Source: Synechococcus sp. HJ21-Hayes (GTDB lineage: Bacteria; Cyanobacteriota; Cyanobacteriia; PCC-6307; Cyanobiaceae). From it: a stretch of DNA of 64,000 bases. The DNA lies in the NCBI RefSeq assembly GCF_024345835.1, contig NZ_JAGQBW010000012.1, forward strand, positions 33,833-97,832. The letters are read 5' to 3'. A program made the position numbers and the translations under genes. The notes beneath the pieces were generated by a model, which was not told where the DNA came from, did not search any database, and saw only the letters and a program-made list of their open reading frames with translations. Of this stretch, positions 24,274 to 32,959 are shown one piece after another (position 1 is the stretch's first letter; each line of letters starts with the position of its first letter).

Positions 24274-24936
24274 ATGGCCCTGCGTTTGCCCCCATTCCAG
24301 CCCCTTCCTCCACCGGCGGCGGATGGCCGTGGCTTGCTTGAGGTGGCGCTGGCGGCGTTGCAGCCCACCCAGATGTGTGTGGGGATGGCCGAGATCCGCA
24401 GCCGCCAGCTGGATTTCGCCAAGGACACCCCCGAGGAGCGCCGCCGCTACCTGAGGAAGAAACCCACCCCTCTGGTGCGCAGCGCCAGCGGTGAGTGCTG
24501 GATGGTCGATCGGCACCATCGTCTGCGGGGCTTGATGGAGCTCGATCCCGCGGCCACCGCCTTCGGCTATGTGGTGCTGCAGTTGGAGGTGCAGGAACGG
24601 CACCTGGTGCTGGAGGAGCTGCACCGCCGCGGTTGGCTCTACCTCTATGACGGCCGTGGACTGGGGCCCCTTTCCCCGGCCGCGCTCCCCGCCCAGCTCA
24701 CTGGCACCCTCGACGACCCCTACCGCAGCCTGGTGTGGAAGTTGAAACGTGAGGGTGTGGTGGCGCCTGCCCCCCTGATTCCCTTCCATGAATTTCGTTG
24801 GGGCGCCTGGCTGCGCAGCCGCACCCTGCCGCCCTTCAGTTCAGATCGGCTGGAGCCTGCCTTGCCTGTTGCGCGCGCCCTAGCCCGCTCAACCGCAGCC
24901 TCCCATCTAGCCGGTTGGATCGGCCCGCATCCATAG
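24274..24936 (+). CDS. ParB/Srx-like N-terminal domain protein
   Basis: 220 aa. PTQMCVGMAEIRSRQLDFAK followed by ECWMVDRHHRLRGLMELDP resembles ParB/sulfiredoxin-fold nuclease-like domains (the D/G-x-HR motif here is DRHHRLRG). The following RGWLYLYDGRGLGPLS and DPYRSLVWKLKREGVV match the stand-alone ParB-like chromosome-partitioning family of cyanobacteria and proteobacteria. It is unlikely to be the chromosomal ParB, because the DNA-binding helix-turn-helix and C-terminal dimer domain are absent. The role is unknown. Confidence 0.7.
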   Translation: MALRLPPFQPLPPPAADGRGLLEVALAALQPTQMCVGMAEIRSRQLDFAKDTPEERRRYLRKKPTPLVRSASGECWMVDRHHRLRGLMELDPAATAFGYVVLQLEVQERHLVLEELHRRGWLYLYDGRGLGPLSPAALPAQLTGTLDDPYRSLVWKLKREGVVAPAPLIPFHEFRWGAWLRSRTLPPFSSDRLEPALPVARALARSTAASHLAGWIGPHP

Positions 24937-24996
24937 GGCTCTACGCCTCTGAGAAAGCTGCTTACGTTGCCGGTAGATCCCTGTTGCGGCTTGGTC

Positions 24997-25467
24997 ATGT
25001 TCCGGCATCTCCTTGTTCCCACCGATGGCTCGGAACTCTCCAAAGCTGCTGCTGCGCGGGCGGTGACCTTGGCTCAGCAGATGGGCGCTCGGATCACCTT
25101 TTTCCACGCCCAGGAGAGTTTCTACGGCCGGCCGCAGCTGGCGATCTACAGCGAAGGACTGGTGATGGATCCGGCGCTCGTGGTGCAATTCAGCAAGGCC
25201 AGTGCGGAGTATGCCGCCACGCTGTTGGCAGAGGTGCAGCAGTTGGCCAAGCAGGCCGGTGTGGAGGCTGCCGGAGCGACGGCCGTGAATCCGCTGATCC
25301 ACGAGGCCATCTTGGAGGCCGCCCAGCGTTACGACTGTGATCTGATTGTGATGGCCTCCCATGGTCGGCGTGGCTTGGCGGGGCTGCTGCTGGGCAGCGA
25401 AACCCAGCGCGTGCTCACCCATGCCCAGATCCCGGTGCTGGTCTGTCCCGCCCTCTCTTCTCACTGA
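24997..25467 (+). CDS. Universal stress protein (UspA family)
   Basis: 156 aa, one Usp domain. FRHLLVPTDGSELSKAAAAR carries the N-terminal PTDGS. The C-terminus MASHGRRGLAGLLLGSETQR has the ATP-binding G-x2-G-x9-GS pattern, followed by IPVLVCPA. It therefore probably belongs to the nucleotide-binding class. These cytosolic dimers accumulate under starvation and stress; the direct partner is unknown. ATG at 24997; earlier in-frame starts encode unrelated residues. Confidence 0.92.
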   Translation: MFRHLLVPTDGSELSKAAAARAVTLAQQMGARITFFHAQESFYGRPQLAIYSEGLVMDPALVVQFSKASAEYAATLLAEVQQLAKQAGVEAAGATAVNPLIHEAILEAAQRYDCDLIVMASHGRRGLAGLLLGSETQRVLTHAQIPVLVCPALSSH

Positions 25468-25536
25468 GCCGGCGCCGTAGCCAGGTGCTCAGTACCACCA
25501 CCGCCATCACCCCGAGGTATAGGGGTAGCCATGGCT

Positions 25537-25989
25537 TTAGACCAGCTCGGGCATGGTCTGGAAGTTCATGGGGTTGTTGGTGTTGGCCATGAAGGTGGCT
25601 GTTGCCGCATCGCACTGGTGGCGCAGCATTTCGGTCTGCTCGTCGAGCAGTTCATCCACCAGACAATGGAGAACGTCGTTAAGGAATCTGGCTCCAGGCG
25701 GCGGCTCCAGTGAGGCCAGCCAGCGAATCAGGCCGGGGAAGGCCTGGGGTTTTGGCTGTTCTTCGATGCTCAGTAGCGGGTTGGGTATCAGCAGCAGATT
25801 CACCTGTTCGCCGTGTAGGTGTCCGTCCATGGCTCTGTTCTGGAGCCGATGCAGCAGCAACAGCACCATCTGGCCGTCACTTTCCACCAGGGTCGGAAAT
25901 CCCGGTGTGCTCGCCGTTCGGGTGCGACGCGGTGAGTGGATCAGGGACAGGTTCCCCTCGATCAGGGCGGCCAGGGGGATCACTAGCAC
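25537..25989 (-). CDS. Hypothetical protein, about 150 aa, unrecognised
   Basis: Minus-strand frame with protein-like composition. From the GTG at 25989: LVIPLAALIEGNLSLIHSPR, then FPTLVESDGQMVLLLLHRLQ, LLLIPNPLLSIEEQPKPQAF and the C-terminus TFMANTNNPMNFQTMPELV. Predominantly helical with several Leu-rich stretches, no signal peptide and no known motif. A second GTG (25983) and the ATG inside GQMVLLLL are other possible starts. It is divergent from the Pmp3 gene, 55 bases away. I cannot assign a family. Confidence 0.5.
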   Translation of the reverse strand: MLVIPLAALIEGNLSLIHSPRRTRTASTPGFPTLVESDGQMVLLLLHRLQNRAMDGHLHGEQVNLLLIPNPLLSIEEQPKPQAFPGLIRWLASLEPPPGARFLNDVLHCLVDELLDEQTEMLRHQCDAATATFMANTNNPMNFQTMPELV

Positions 25990-26044
25990 CGGGCTGACAC
26001 CCCGCCGTGCTGTTTCTACGGTTTCTGTGTTGCGTTCCCTGCTT

Positions 26045-26251
26045 ATGACGTTCGGAGACATCCTGCGCATCGTCTTGGCGTTCATCTTGCCGCCCGCGGC
26101 GGTGGCTACCCAGGTGGGTTTCACCGGGGCGTTCTGGCTGAATGGAGTGATCTGGTTGTTCACTTTCGGAGCGCTTGGCCTTCCTCTACTGGCGATTGCC
26201 TGGCCGATTTGCGTGATTCATGCCCTGTGGATCATCATCACCCGCAAGTAG
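26045..26251 (+). CDS. YqaE/Pmp3 family membrane peptide
   Basis: 68 aa. MTFGDILRIVLAFILPPAAV begins the first helix, and ATQVGFTGAFWLNGVIWLFT carries the G-FWLN element and the second helix. The LPP and WLN motifs identify the Pmp3/YqaE family of stress-induced plasma-membrane proteolipids. The C-terminus (IHALWIIITRK) keeps the family's IHA motif. The protein is longer than the usual 52-55 aa, with about 13 extra residues between the second helix and IHA. Confidence 0.88.
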   Translation: MTFGDILRIVLAFILPPAAVATQVGFTGAFWLNGVIWLFTFGALGLPLLAIAWPICVIHALWIIITRK

Positions 26252-26599
26252 GCACTAGCACCTCTTTCCTGCTGAGATGTGAGGCACGCGCAAGGTTGTT
26301 TGCATGGTTGCTTGATGGTGTTTTGTCACTGCAAGACCCCATGCATTCTGCCTGGTGATTCTCATCAATAAGCCGCTGAGCGTGTGCTGGCTGCCTGATC
26401 CAGAGCTGCTTTTCGGAGCACACCCATCTGAATGCTTTCCCTCGTTGTTGTCTCCCTGACTGATCGGTGGCCAGGGCCCCGAGGTATCAGTTCCGGTTCG
26501 ATAGAAATTAGATCGACTGCAGAATGGGCAGATTATTGGCTACTGGCAGGCAGAAGCGCTCCCAGGCTTTGCCGTGAAGTCGTCGGGCATGGGCCGGCA
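26252..26599. other. Intergenic stretch, nothing supported
   Basis: About 350 bases lying 3' of both neighbours (the Pmp3 gene on plus, the ATP-grasp gene on minus). It is visibly A+T-richer than surrounding genes. A plus-strand frame from an ATG at 26432 (MLSLVVVSLTDRW) runs into the antisense of the next gene and has no family marks. No terminator-like stem with a T run was found. Confidence 0.4.
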
Positions 26600-28096
26600 T
26601 CAGTGCTGCATCAGGTCAGCCGCCCGCTCGATCAATCGTTCGGCGGTGGCGTTGTACACGCTTGTGGCCTCTTCGGCGTTACGGCCCACGCAGGTCATCC
26701 CCAACTTGCCGAATTCCGAGAGGCAACCCAACAGGTGAAACACGCTGCCTCGCAGGCGGGCTGGGTCGTAGTGGAGATCGGCCTCGGCCACGATGTCCAC
26801 CAGGTCTGCCGGCAGCAGGCCCCGCAGCCGCCCATCGGTGAGGTTGTCGGTGGCCATGTAATGCAGGGGCTGACCGGTGGGTGCCAGGAACAGCCCCGTG
26901 GCTGGATCCAGCTGACCGGTGGTGATGGCCCGTAGGGCCATGTAGGGATGGGTGGTGCCCCCCTGGCGCAGGTTCACCTCAATGGCTTGCACGTCCCATT
27001 GGCCGTTGATCAGGCGCGCGATGAAGTCCACCGCGTAGCGCTCCAGCGCCCCCTCGCTGGCCAGGGCCTCACCCACCGCCTGGCCGTGCCGCATCAGTTC
27101 GAGGCGATAGGCCGCATCAGCTGGGAAGGAGCAGCCCAGGTAGGTCTGGCCGCTGGGCCCGCCAAGGATCTGCTCGTGGGTGGACAGCACCTCTACGGCA
27201 CCACCGGGGTGGATGGTGCCCTGCACACTTGGGGAGCTGAGTTGCTCGCCACCTTCCAGCCAGGCCTCCACCAGGGCCCCTTGCTGGGCGAGCAGCTCAC
27301 GCCATTGGCGCGCGGGCATCGGCAGGGTTTCGAGCGATTGGCGAATGCGCTGGCGCCGTTCGTTGCTGCTCAGCTCCTGCAGCTGGAGCGGTTCCAGTTC
27401 AAACGGCGCATTGCCCTCGCCGCTGAACCCCTCGTTCAGTTTCACCACGCAGCGCCGCAGGCTGGGATGGGCCTCCCATAAATCTGCTGTTGCCTCGGCC
27501 AGGTCGTCGAGCTGGTAGGCCAGGGTGCTGCCGGGGGGATGGGGCACACCGCAGCGGGCGAACAACTCCCGGCTGCCAGCCTTGCTGCCCCAGTGCCCCA
27601 GGGCCGGATCGGTACCGAGCAGGGGGATCTGCAGCCGTTCGGATAACTGCTTCTCGAGCTCGCTCACCACAAAACAACTGATGAAGCTGCGGCCCGGGCG
27701 CAGTTGATCGTGGATCCGCTTGAGCAGCGCCGGCCGCTCCAGCAGCTTGGCGGTGAGCGGCCGGCTGGAGGCATCGTCGGTGTCGAACAGCTGCAGCCGC
27801 CGGCGTGCGTGGGAGGTGGGCACCCCAGGCAGTAGCTCCAGTACCGCATCCACCACCAGCTCCGGCAGCAGCTTGCTGGTCACATAAATGGCCCGCACGT
27901 CGGGGTCCCGCAGTCGCACCAGGGAGAACAGCTGGCGCTCCTCGTAGTGGTGGGCTCCTGTTACCAGGTCCATCTGGGCCTGGTCCATCGATAGCGACGG
28001 CACCACCAGTACGTCGAAGGCTGCGTTGCCTCCGCTCTGCTCACAACCCCAGCCCGGGTGCAGCTGGGCCTGGAGCTCGCGGAAGGAAAGGGGCAT
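26600..28096 (-). CDS. ATP-grasp protein, PGM1-related peptide ligase family
   Basis: 498 aa. Landmarks: ISCFVVSELEKQLSERLQIP, LLGTDPALGHWGSKAGSREL, CVVKLNEGFSGEGNAPFELE (ATP-grasp Lys and small loop), AWLEGGEQLSSPSVQGTIHP, and the metal/phosphate-binding end VQAIEVNLRQGGTTHPYMAL. This arrangement is that of the proteins annotated 'peptide ligase PGM1-related' after the pheganomycin ligase, which joins peptides using ATP. The real substrates in cyanobacteria are unknown. The start at 28096 (MPLSFRELQ) is preferred over an extension to 28144. It lies downstream of an MFS carrier in the same direction. Confidence 0.8.
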   Translation of the reverse strand: MPLSFRELQAQLHPGWGCEQSGGNAAFDVLVVPSLSMDQAQMDLVTGAHHYEERQLFSLVRLRDPDVRAIYVTSKLLPELVVDAVLELLPGVPTSHARRRLQLFDTDDASSRPLTAKLLERPALLKRIHDQLRPGRSFISCFVVSELEKQLSERLQIPLLGTDPALGHWGSKAGSRELFARCGVPHPPGSTLAYQLDDLAEATADLWEAHPSLRRCVVKLNEGFSGEGNAPFELEPLQLQELSSNERRQRIRQSLETLPMPARQWRELLAQQGALVEAWLEGGEQLSSPSVQGTIHPGGAVEVLSTHEQILGGPSGQTYLGCSFPADAAYRLELMRHGQAVGEALASEGALERYAVDFIARLINGQWDVQAIEVNLRQGGTTHPYMALRAITTGQLDPATGLFLAPTGQPLHYMATDNLTDGRLRGLLPADLVDIVAEADLHYDPARLRGSVFHLLGCLSEFGKLGMTCVGRNAEEATSVYNATAERLIERAADLMQH

Positions 28097-28154
28097 GGGG
28101 GCGTTCCGGTGCCCCCAGTTTGGTTCACCTGAACCCACGCGCACCAGCCTGTCT

Positions 28155-29459
28155 TCAGGGCATCGGGGTGAGACGGCTGCGGCTGGCCTGCACGGCCCAG
28201 AGGGCCATGGCTCCGTAGAGGAGGCAATAGAGCGGTGTGCCCCAGGACCAGTGCTGTTCCACCAACAGCCAGCTGGCCATCAGCGGTGCGGTGCCGGCAA
28301 ACAGGGCCATGGCCAGGCTGTAGGCAATCGAGAACACCGCACAGCGCTGATGCATGGGCACCAGCGCTACCCCGAGTACCCCCTGGGCCCCCATGGTGGC
28401 CATCAGCGGCAGCAGCATCAGCCCCTGCGCCACAGCCAGGTTGGCCAGGCTGCCCCCCTGGCCGATCAGCAGCGCCAGGGGCATCACCAGTAGAAGCAGC
28501 CCATTGCCCCAGCGGTTCACCCGGATCAAGCCGAAGCGATCCGCCAGTTGCCCGCCCATAACCACCAGAGGTAGCCCCAGGGTCTGCACCACGGTGGACA
28601 CGCTGTTGGCCCCTGCAGGGCTGCCCGCCTGCTGGCCGGCGTGATCCACCAGGAACACGAAGCACACGTAGAACAGCACATTGGCGAAGCTCACCACGCC
28701 CATCACTTGCAGCACCAGCCGCCATTGCTGAGCCACCTGCTGCAGGCGCCAGCCCATGGCACCGCCGAGATCGCCAAGGCTGTGGATCGGTGGCGCGCCC
28801 TCATCCACGGGCAGCGTTTCGGGCATCGACCGGCGCATCCAGAGGCCCAGGCCCGCCACCGCCGCCCCCAGTAAAAACGGCAAACGCCAACCCCAGCTCG
28901 CCATGGCGGTGTCGCCGATTGCCCAGCCGATCAGTGCCGCGGTGAGGGACCCCAGGCTGAACCCCAGCAGCCCGCCGGCGGTGGCCAGGCTGGATACCAG
29001 CCCTGCATGGCCTGTGGCGGCGGCTTCGGTGGCGTACGTGATGCTGCCGGTGAATTCACCTCCCACCGAAAATCCCTGCACCATGCGCAGCAACACCAGT
29101 AGCAATCCGGCTGTCGCGCCGATCTGTTGATGGGTGGGCAGCAGGCCGATCAGGAGGCTCGACAGCCCCATGATCACGATGCTCAAGCTCAGCATCAGGC
29201 GGCGACCCAGCAGATCGCCCAACGGGCCCAGCACCAGGCTGCCCAGGGGGCGCATCAGGTAGCCCACGGCGAACACCCCGAAGCTGGCCATGGTCTGCAG
29301 AGCCGGCAGCTCGGCGGGGAAAAAGGCCCGGCCCAGGGCGCTGGCCACAAAGCCATACACCGCAAAGTCGTACCACTCGAGGGCATTGCCCAGCAGGGCT
29401 GCCACGGCCGCCAGGCGCCGCTGACGGGCCGTGAGCTCCAGCCCGACGTTCAGCTCCAT
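28155..29459 (-). CDS. MFS transporter, metabolite:H+ symporter (ProP-like) type
   Basis: 434 aa, 12 predicted helices. GNALEWYDFAVYGFVASALG is the diagnostic first helix of the metabolite:H+ symporter subfamily (ProP, KgtP). GPLGDLLGRRLMLSLSIVIM is the loop-2/3 MFS signature, and RMVQGFSVGGEFTGSITYAT is the G-E-x-x-G motif. Probably imports an osmolyte or organic acid by proton symport; the substrate is unknown. Its ATG lies within the last codons of the decayed mscS remnant. Confidence 0.87.
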   Translation of the reverse strand: MELNVGLELTARQRRLAAVAALLGNALEWYDFAVYGFVASALGRAFFPAELPALQTMASFGVFAVGYLMRPLGSLVLGPLGDLLGRRLMLSLSIVIMGLSSLLIGLLPTHQQIGATAGLLLVLLRMVQGFSVGGEFTGSITYATEAAATGHAGLVSSLATAGGLLGFSLGSLTAALIGWAIGDTAMASWGWRLPFLLGAAVAGLGLWMRRSMPETLPVDEGAPPIHSLGDLGGAMGWRLQQVAQQWRLVLQVMGVVSFANVLFYVCFVFLVDHAGQQAGSPAGANSVSTVVQTLGLPLVVMGGQLADRFGLIRVNRWGNGLLLLVMPLALLIGQGGSLANLAVAQGLMLLPLMATMGAQGVLGVALVPMHQRCAVFSIAYSLAMALFAGTAPLMASWLLVEQHWSWGTPLYCLLYGAMALWAVQASRSRLTPMP

Positions 29460-30015
29460 GACGGCACGGTGCTGCGGTTGCCATCGCGTACGGCGTTGTA
29501 CATCGAGGAAAGGATCTCCACCTTGGCCCTGGCGAAGGCGTCCTCAATGGAACCCAAGAGGGCTGAGAGGGTCTCGCGGTAGCGGTTCACATCTTCCACG
29601 CAGGCCGTGAGTTCGTAACTGATGTGATAGTCGTTCAGAGCTGTCTGCAGCACAAACGGTTCTGGCTCGGAGGGGATGTGGACGGTGGTTGTGGCGGCCA
29701 AAGCCATGGATTGGTTGATTTCACGACGGGCGAAGCTGAAGTTGACCACCGAGCTGCCGATCAAGGGGGCATTCAGACTGAGGTATTCGGCACCCTCACC
29801 AGCTCATGGCGCGGCGTGCAGATGTGGGCTACCAGCAGGGCCCGCTGTTGCACAACACTCGCTACACCATTGATATCCACCCGGTCGCACTCCTGGAAGG
29901 CCCGCGTGTAGATCAGTATCAGGCCGGCAATTCCATGGTTGGCTGTAGCGGCGGGCCAGTTGCTGCCGGCTCACCCCCAAGGCTGCGCTGGCACGATCGT
30001 CCGCCCCCACCATCG
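29450..30015 (-). pseudogene. Frameshifted remnant of an MscS-type mechanosensitive channel
   Basis: Three minus-strand frames join into one MscS pore-and-C-terminal sequence. Near 30000-29950: ASAALGVSRQQLA. From about 29943 in a second frame: GIAGLILIYTRAFQECDRVD then INGVASVVQQRALLVAHICT and PRHELVRVPNTSV, ended by TGA. From about 29788 in a third frame: LNAPLIGSSVVNFSFARREI and, to the end, EPFVLQTALNDYHISYELTA. The middle part is the MscS beta domain (LIYTRAF..GDRV, LL-T-I-TPR-E-V--PN). At least two frame breaks (about 29945 and 29788) and no N-terminal channel helices were found. It runs into the MFS gene start. Confidence 0.85.
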
Positions 30016-30292
30016 TGCAAGGCGGCACGTTGTCCTCCGTGACGCTTGGGGTTGCACGCTGCTGTCTCGGGCCAGTTCCAGCAGCTGCCTCACCCTGAGC
30101 AGCGGGGCCGTGGTTGCCGTCACCAGCGGCGTGGCTTCCAAAGCTGAAGGAATCATGAAGGTGCTCATCGTTCTTTTTTATAGTTGGAGCGATCAGAGCC
30201 CAGCCGCTGCGGTGTTTTGCGGCGGGTTTGGTGGTTGCGAGCCGGCGGGGCACCACAGGTAGGGTCGTTGAACTCTTGTACGTGAGCTGACC

Positions 30293-30529
30293 ATGACGGC
30301 TGGCACCGCCGCTCTCACCCTGGGTCAGCTTGAGGCCAGCTATCCGCTCTATTGCAAGGCGTTGCGGCGTTTGGTCCAGGAAGGCTCCACCTTGGAGCAG
30401 GTGCAGCGCACCGTTTGCTGGGACCGGCTTCAGATGCTGCACAAGTGCCTGCCTACCCAATACCGCAACCCGGTGACCCACTACACAATGCTTCGCCGCG
30501 ATTGTGGCCTGATGGATCAAGTCGCCTGA
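30293..30529 (+). CDS. Small protein, 78 aa, unknown
   Basis: MTAGTAALTLGQLEASYPLY, then CKALRRLVQEGSTLEQVQRT and VCWDRLQMLHKCLPTQYRNP, then VTHYTMLRRDCGLMDQVA. A well-formed helical protein with three Cys residues; the composition and codon use agree with neighbours. It resembles small proteins seen only in unicellular cyanobacteria, but I cannot name a family. Its TGA lies 5 bases from the stop of the convergent porin. Confidence 0.6.
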   Translation: MTAGTAALTLGQLEASYPLYCKALRRLVQEGSTLEQVQRTVCWDRLQMLHKCLPTQYRNPVTHYTMLRRDCGLMDQVA

Positions 30530-30534
30530 GACCT

Positions 30535-31737
30535 TCAGAACGTCAGGCCGATTTCCAGGCCGGTAGCCACGATTCCTGGCACATCCCCCCGGGGCCCTGG
30601 ATGCACGATCCATTGCAGGCTGGGTTTCAGGGTGAGCCGAGCATTCAGCTTCAGTTGGTAGCCCAATTCCACAAGCCCCTCGTAGCTGCTGGTTTGTCCT
30701 GCACTTGGGTTTTGTTGGAGTGAACTCCTGCCAAATCCGAGGATCAGTAATTCCTCGGGGCGGCCAGGTAGGACCCCTTGGCTGATCACACCCGCTCCCC
30801 AGAACACGGGGCTGAGGTCTGTCGGATCGTCAATGCTCAGATTGGCTCCCACCCAGAGGCGATGGTCGCGCCCAAGCGGCAGGGGTGACGACCAGGTGGC
30901 CGTACCGTAGATCCCATAACCATCTCCGCTCGTGATGTACGACCCGGCCTGCAGGAGTCCCTGCGGCAGGCGGACGGCTGAGGACGGTTGTTGTTGCGTG
31001 GCAGCTATAAGCCACTTCGGGGTGTAGGTGACTTGCAGCAGCTGGGCCCAGCCTTCCCCCACGGATGGCATCTCCTGTTTGCTGCCCAGCCAGCTTGCCA
31101 CTGGAAGGCTGCTGGAGAGGTTGAACAGTCCGTAGCGCAGCGAAAGATCTTCCTGGGCCTCGATGGCCACCACTCCTCCTGCTGCCGCGTAGGGATTGAT
31201 GGGAAGATCGTTGATGGTGATGTTGAGCGTGTTGTTGAGGGCCGAGTGCACGTAGTAGTCCAACACCGGTGCTGCAATGAAATCGGGATTCAGGGACAGC
31301 ACGCCGGCCTTCAACCCCAGCCAACCAGTGCCAGCCTTGCGCTGCAGGCTCACCTCACTCATCCAGAAGCCATCGCCTTGAGCCACCTGCTGCAGGGGGA
31401 AGATTGCCCCGATCTCCTGGCCATAGAGGGGATTGCCGGCGTAGTGGTTCAGCTCCAAGTTGAGCTGCCAGTGGTCGGATTCGCTCCATTGGGAGCTGTT
31501 CTTGTTAACACCGCTGCCAGCCTTGAGACTGGCAGTTGATTGCTGCATCCAGCTGCCCATGGAGCTGAGGCCACCGGCGGGATTGGCCATCGGCTCGGCC
31601 ACCACCTGCAACTCCAGGTCAATCCAGGGGGGCAGGGGCAGCCGATCTTGGGCCAGGGCCGGTGGGGCCGGCGTTAGGCCCAGACAGCAGGCAGCGCCGA
31701 GCCATCTCTGTAGGGATCGGCGCAGGAACGGGCGCAT
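30535..31737 (-). CDS. OprB-type carbohydrate-selective porin
   Basis: 400 aa. Signal peptide RWLGAACCLGLTPAPPALAQ; the mature protein consists of alternating beta strands rich in Trp, Tyr, Asn and Gly. The strand repeats LRYGLFNLSSSLPVASWLGS, YGIYGTATWSSPLPLGRDHR and the C-terminal VATGLEIGLTF (final Phe) are typical of an outer-membrane barrel. FIAAPVLDYYVHSALNNTLN resembles the N-D-x-N element of OprB porins. Unlike the main cyanobacterial porins, there is no SLH domain. It likely lets sugars or small organics cross the outer membrane. Start at 31737 (MRPFLRRSL) places the signal peptide correctly. Confidence 0.72.
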   Translation of the reverse strand: MRPFLRRSLQRWLGAACCLGLTPAPPALAQDRLPLPPWIDLELQVVAEPMANPAGGLSSMGSWMQQSTASLKAGSGVNKNSSQWSESDHWQLNLELNHYAGNPLYGQEIGAIFPLQQVAQGDGFWMSEVSLQRKAGTGWLGLKAGVLSLNPDFIAAPVLDYYVHSALNNTLNITINDLPINPYAAAGGVVAIEAQEDLSLRYGLFNLSSSLPVASWLGSKQEMPSVGEGWAQLLQVTYTPKWLIAATQQQPSSAVRLPQGLLQAGSYITSGDGYGIYGTATWSSPLPLGRDHRLWVGANLSIDDPTDLSPVFWGAGVISQGVLPGRPEELLILGFGRSSLQQNPSAGQTSSYEGLVELGYQLKLNARLTLKPSLQWIVHPGPRGDVPGIVATGLEIGLTF

Positions 31738-31807
31738 GGATTGGCCGGGTTCGGCACAGTCTGCAGATCTGGCTTGAGCGTTACCCCAACGACGTGACCT
31801 GGATGAA

Positions 31808-32758
31808 CTAGGCCACAGCGTCGCCACTCACCACCACACTCACCACCGTGCCGCCTTGGCGCAGGATGCGCTGCAGGGCCTCGTTCATGCGGCTGTAGGG
31901 AATGCGGGTGGTGTAGGCGCCATGGCGCACGAAGGCGTTGTTGGCGATGCCCGTGGCGGTGATCGTTACCACCCGGCTGCCTTCGCCAGCGGCTCCGGCG
32001 CTCGGGGCCGCCACCAGCAGCTCCTGGTTGCGGAAGCCGTAGGCCGGGGTGCCATCAATGCTGCGGTTGCTGGCGAGCTCATCGCTGGGCAGGGCGCTGC
32101 CCTCGGCCATGGAGGAGCGGAAGGGGCCGTCGGTGCTGATGGGAGCGCCGGCCCTCACGGGGATGGCCCGATCCTGGTGAAGGGCGCGCCCCAGCTTGAA
32201 TTGGGTGCCGCTGCTGTCGCCCTTCACGGAGGCCGCCGCACCGCGGGCCAGCTGCATCAGCCAGGAGAACTGGCGCCCCTCCTGGCCCTTGGAATAGGTC
32301 CAGCCGTGCATGTGGGGCACCATGTCGTTGCTGAAGCTGGCGTTGTACTCATCGCTGTCGATGTAGGAATCAATTTCAGCGTCGTAGCCCTGCTCTTGCA
32401 GGATCGTGAAGTGGCGCAGCATTTCCGCCTTGTTCTGTGGGGCACGGCCCAGCAGGTGTTTGTGGTTCAGCTCGATGAATCGGTAGGGATTGCAGTTCTC
32501 GAAGAAGCGGGAGCGGTATTGGGCACTCTTGGCCACTGTGCGCACGAACTCACGCACGTTCAGGTAGCCGTTGCGGAACAGGGATTCGGCCCCTTCCAGC
32601 CGCTCGCTCTCCATCAGGTATTGCCCGCCCAGCACCTGCTGGTACACGGCGCGAATGATGGTGCGCTTATCGCTGTCCGAGGCGTGGTTCCAGTTTTCTT
32701 TATTCAGGCCGCTGGCAAACCGCTCGATGCCCAGGGCGGGCGCTTTCACGAGAGACAT
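31808..32758 (-). CDS. Phycobilisome rod linker polypeptide
   Basis: 316 aa. Residues about 20-180 form the PBS-linker domain (TIIRAVYQQVLGGQYLMESE, LFRNGYLNVREFVRTVAKSA, YRSRFFENCNPYRFIELNHK, DEYNASFSNDMVPHMHGW). Residues 265-316 form a CpcD domain (VVTITATGIANNAFVRHGAY). This two-domain layout is that of rod linkers that attach phycocyanin or phycoerythrin hexamers in phycobilisomes on the thylakoid surface. Which rod it serves cannot be told, because no phycobiliprotein genes lie nearby. Divergent from a metal-efflux gene across 200 bases that should hold its light-regulated promoter. Confidence 0.93.
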   Translation of the reverse strand: MSLVKAPALGIERFASGLNKENWNHASDSDKRTIIRAVYQQVLGGQYLMESERLEGAESLFRNGYLNVREFVRTVAKSAQYRSRFFENCNPYRFIELNHKHLLGRAPQNKAEMLRHFTILQEQGYDAEIDSYIDSDEYNASFSNDMVPHMHGWTYSKGQEGRQFSWLMQLARGAAASVKGDSSGTQFKLGRALHQDRAIPVRAGAPISTDGPFRSSMAEGSALPSDELASNRSIDGTPAYGFRNQELLVAAPSAGAAGEGSRVVTITATGIANNAFVRHGAYTTRIPYSRMNEALQRILRQGGTVVSVVVSGDAVA

Positions 32759-32959
32759 GGTGCACGGACAGTCAGGGAGGGGGAGGCGCACCGTGCAGAG
32801 ACGGGGCCGTTCGGACCGTAGGGACGGTTTTTCAAGGTGTCCGCAAGTTTTGCAAGGTCTTCATCCGCTGTGGTTTCGGCTTTGAGCTATGTAGGGAAGA
32901 TCCCTTCCCGGATGCTTGCGGTGGCGCCTCGCTCTGGCTCAGCACGAACACCCCACGCG

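Noticed and set aside
25415..25530. Small minus-strand peptide with a hydrophobic run (LYLGVMAVVVLSTWLRRRL)
   Set aside because: Overlaps the universal-stress gene end, has no clear start or ribosome-binding sequence; a possible C-terminal frame of the neighbour but unsupported.
26432..26935. Plus-strand frame beginning MLSLVVVSLTDRW
   Set aside because: Most of it is antisense to the ATP-grasp gene; only about 55 codons are free and show no family signature.
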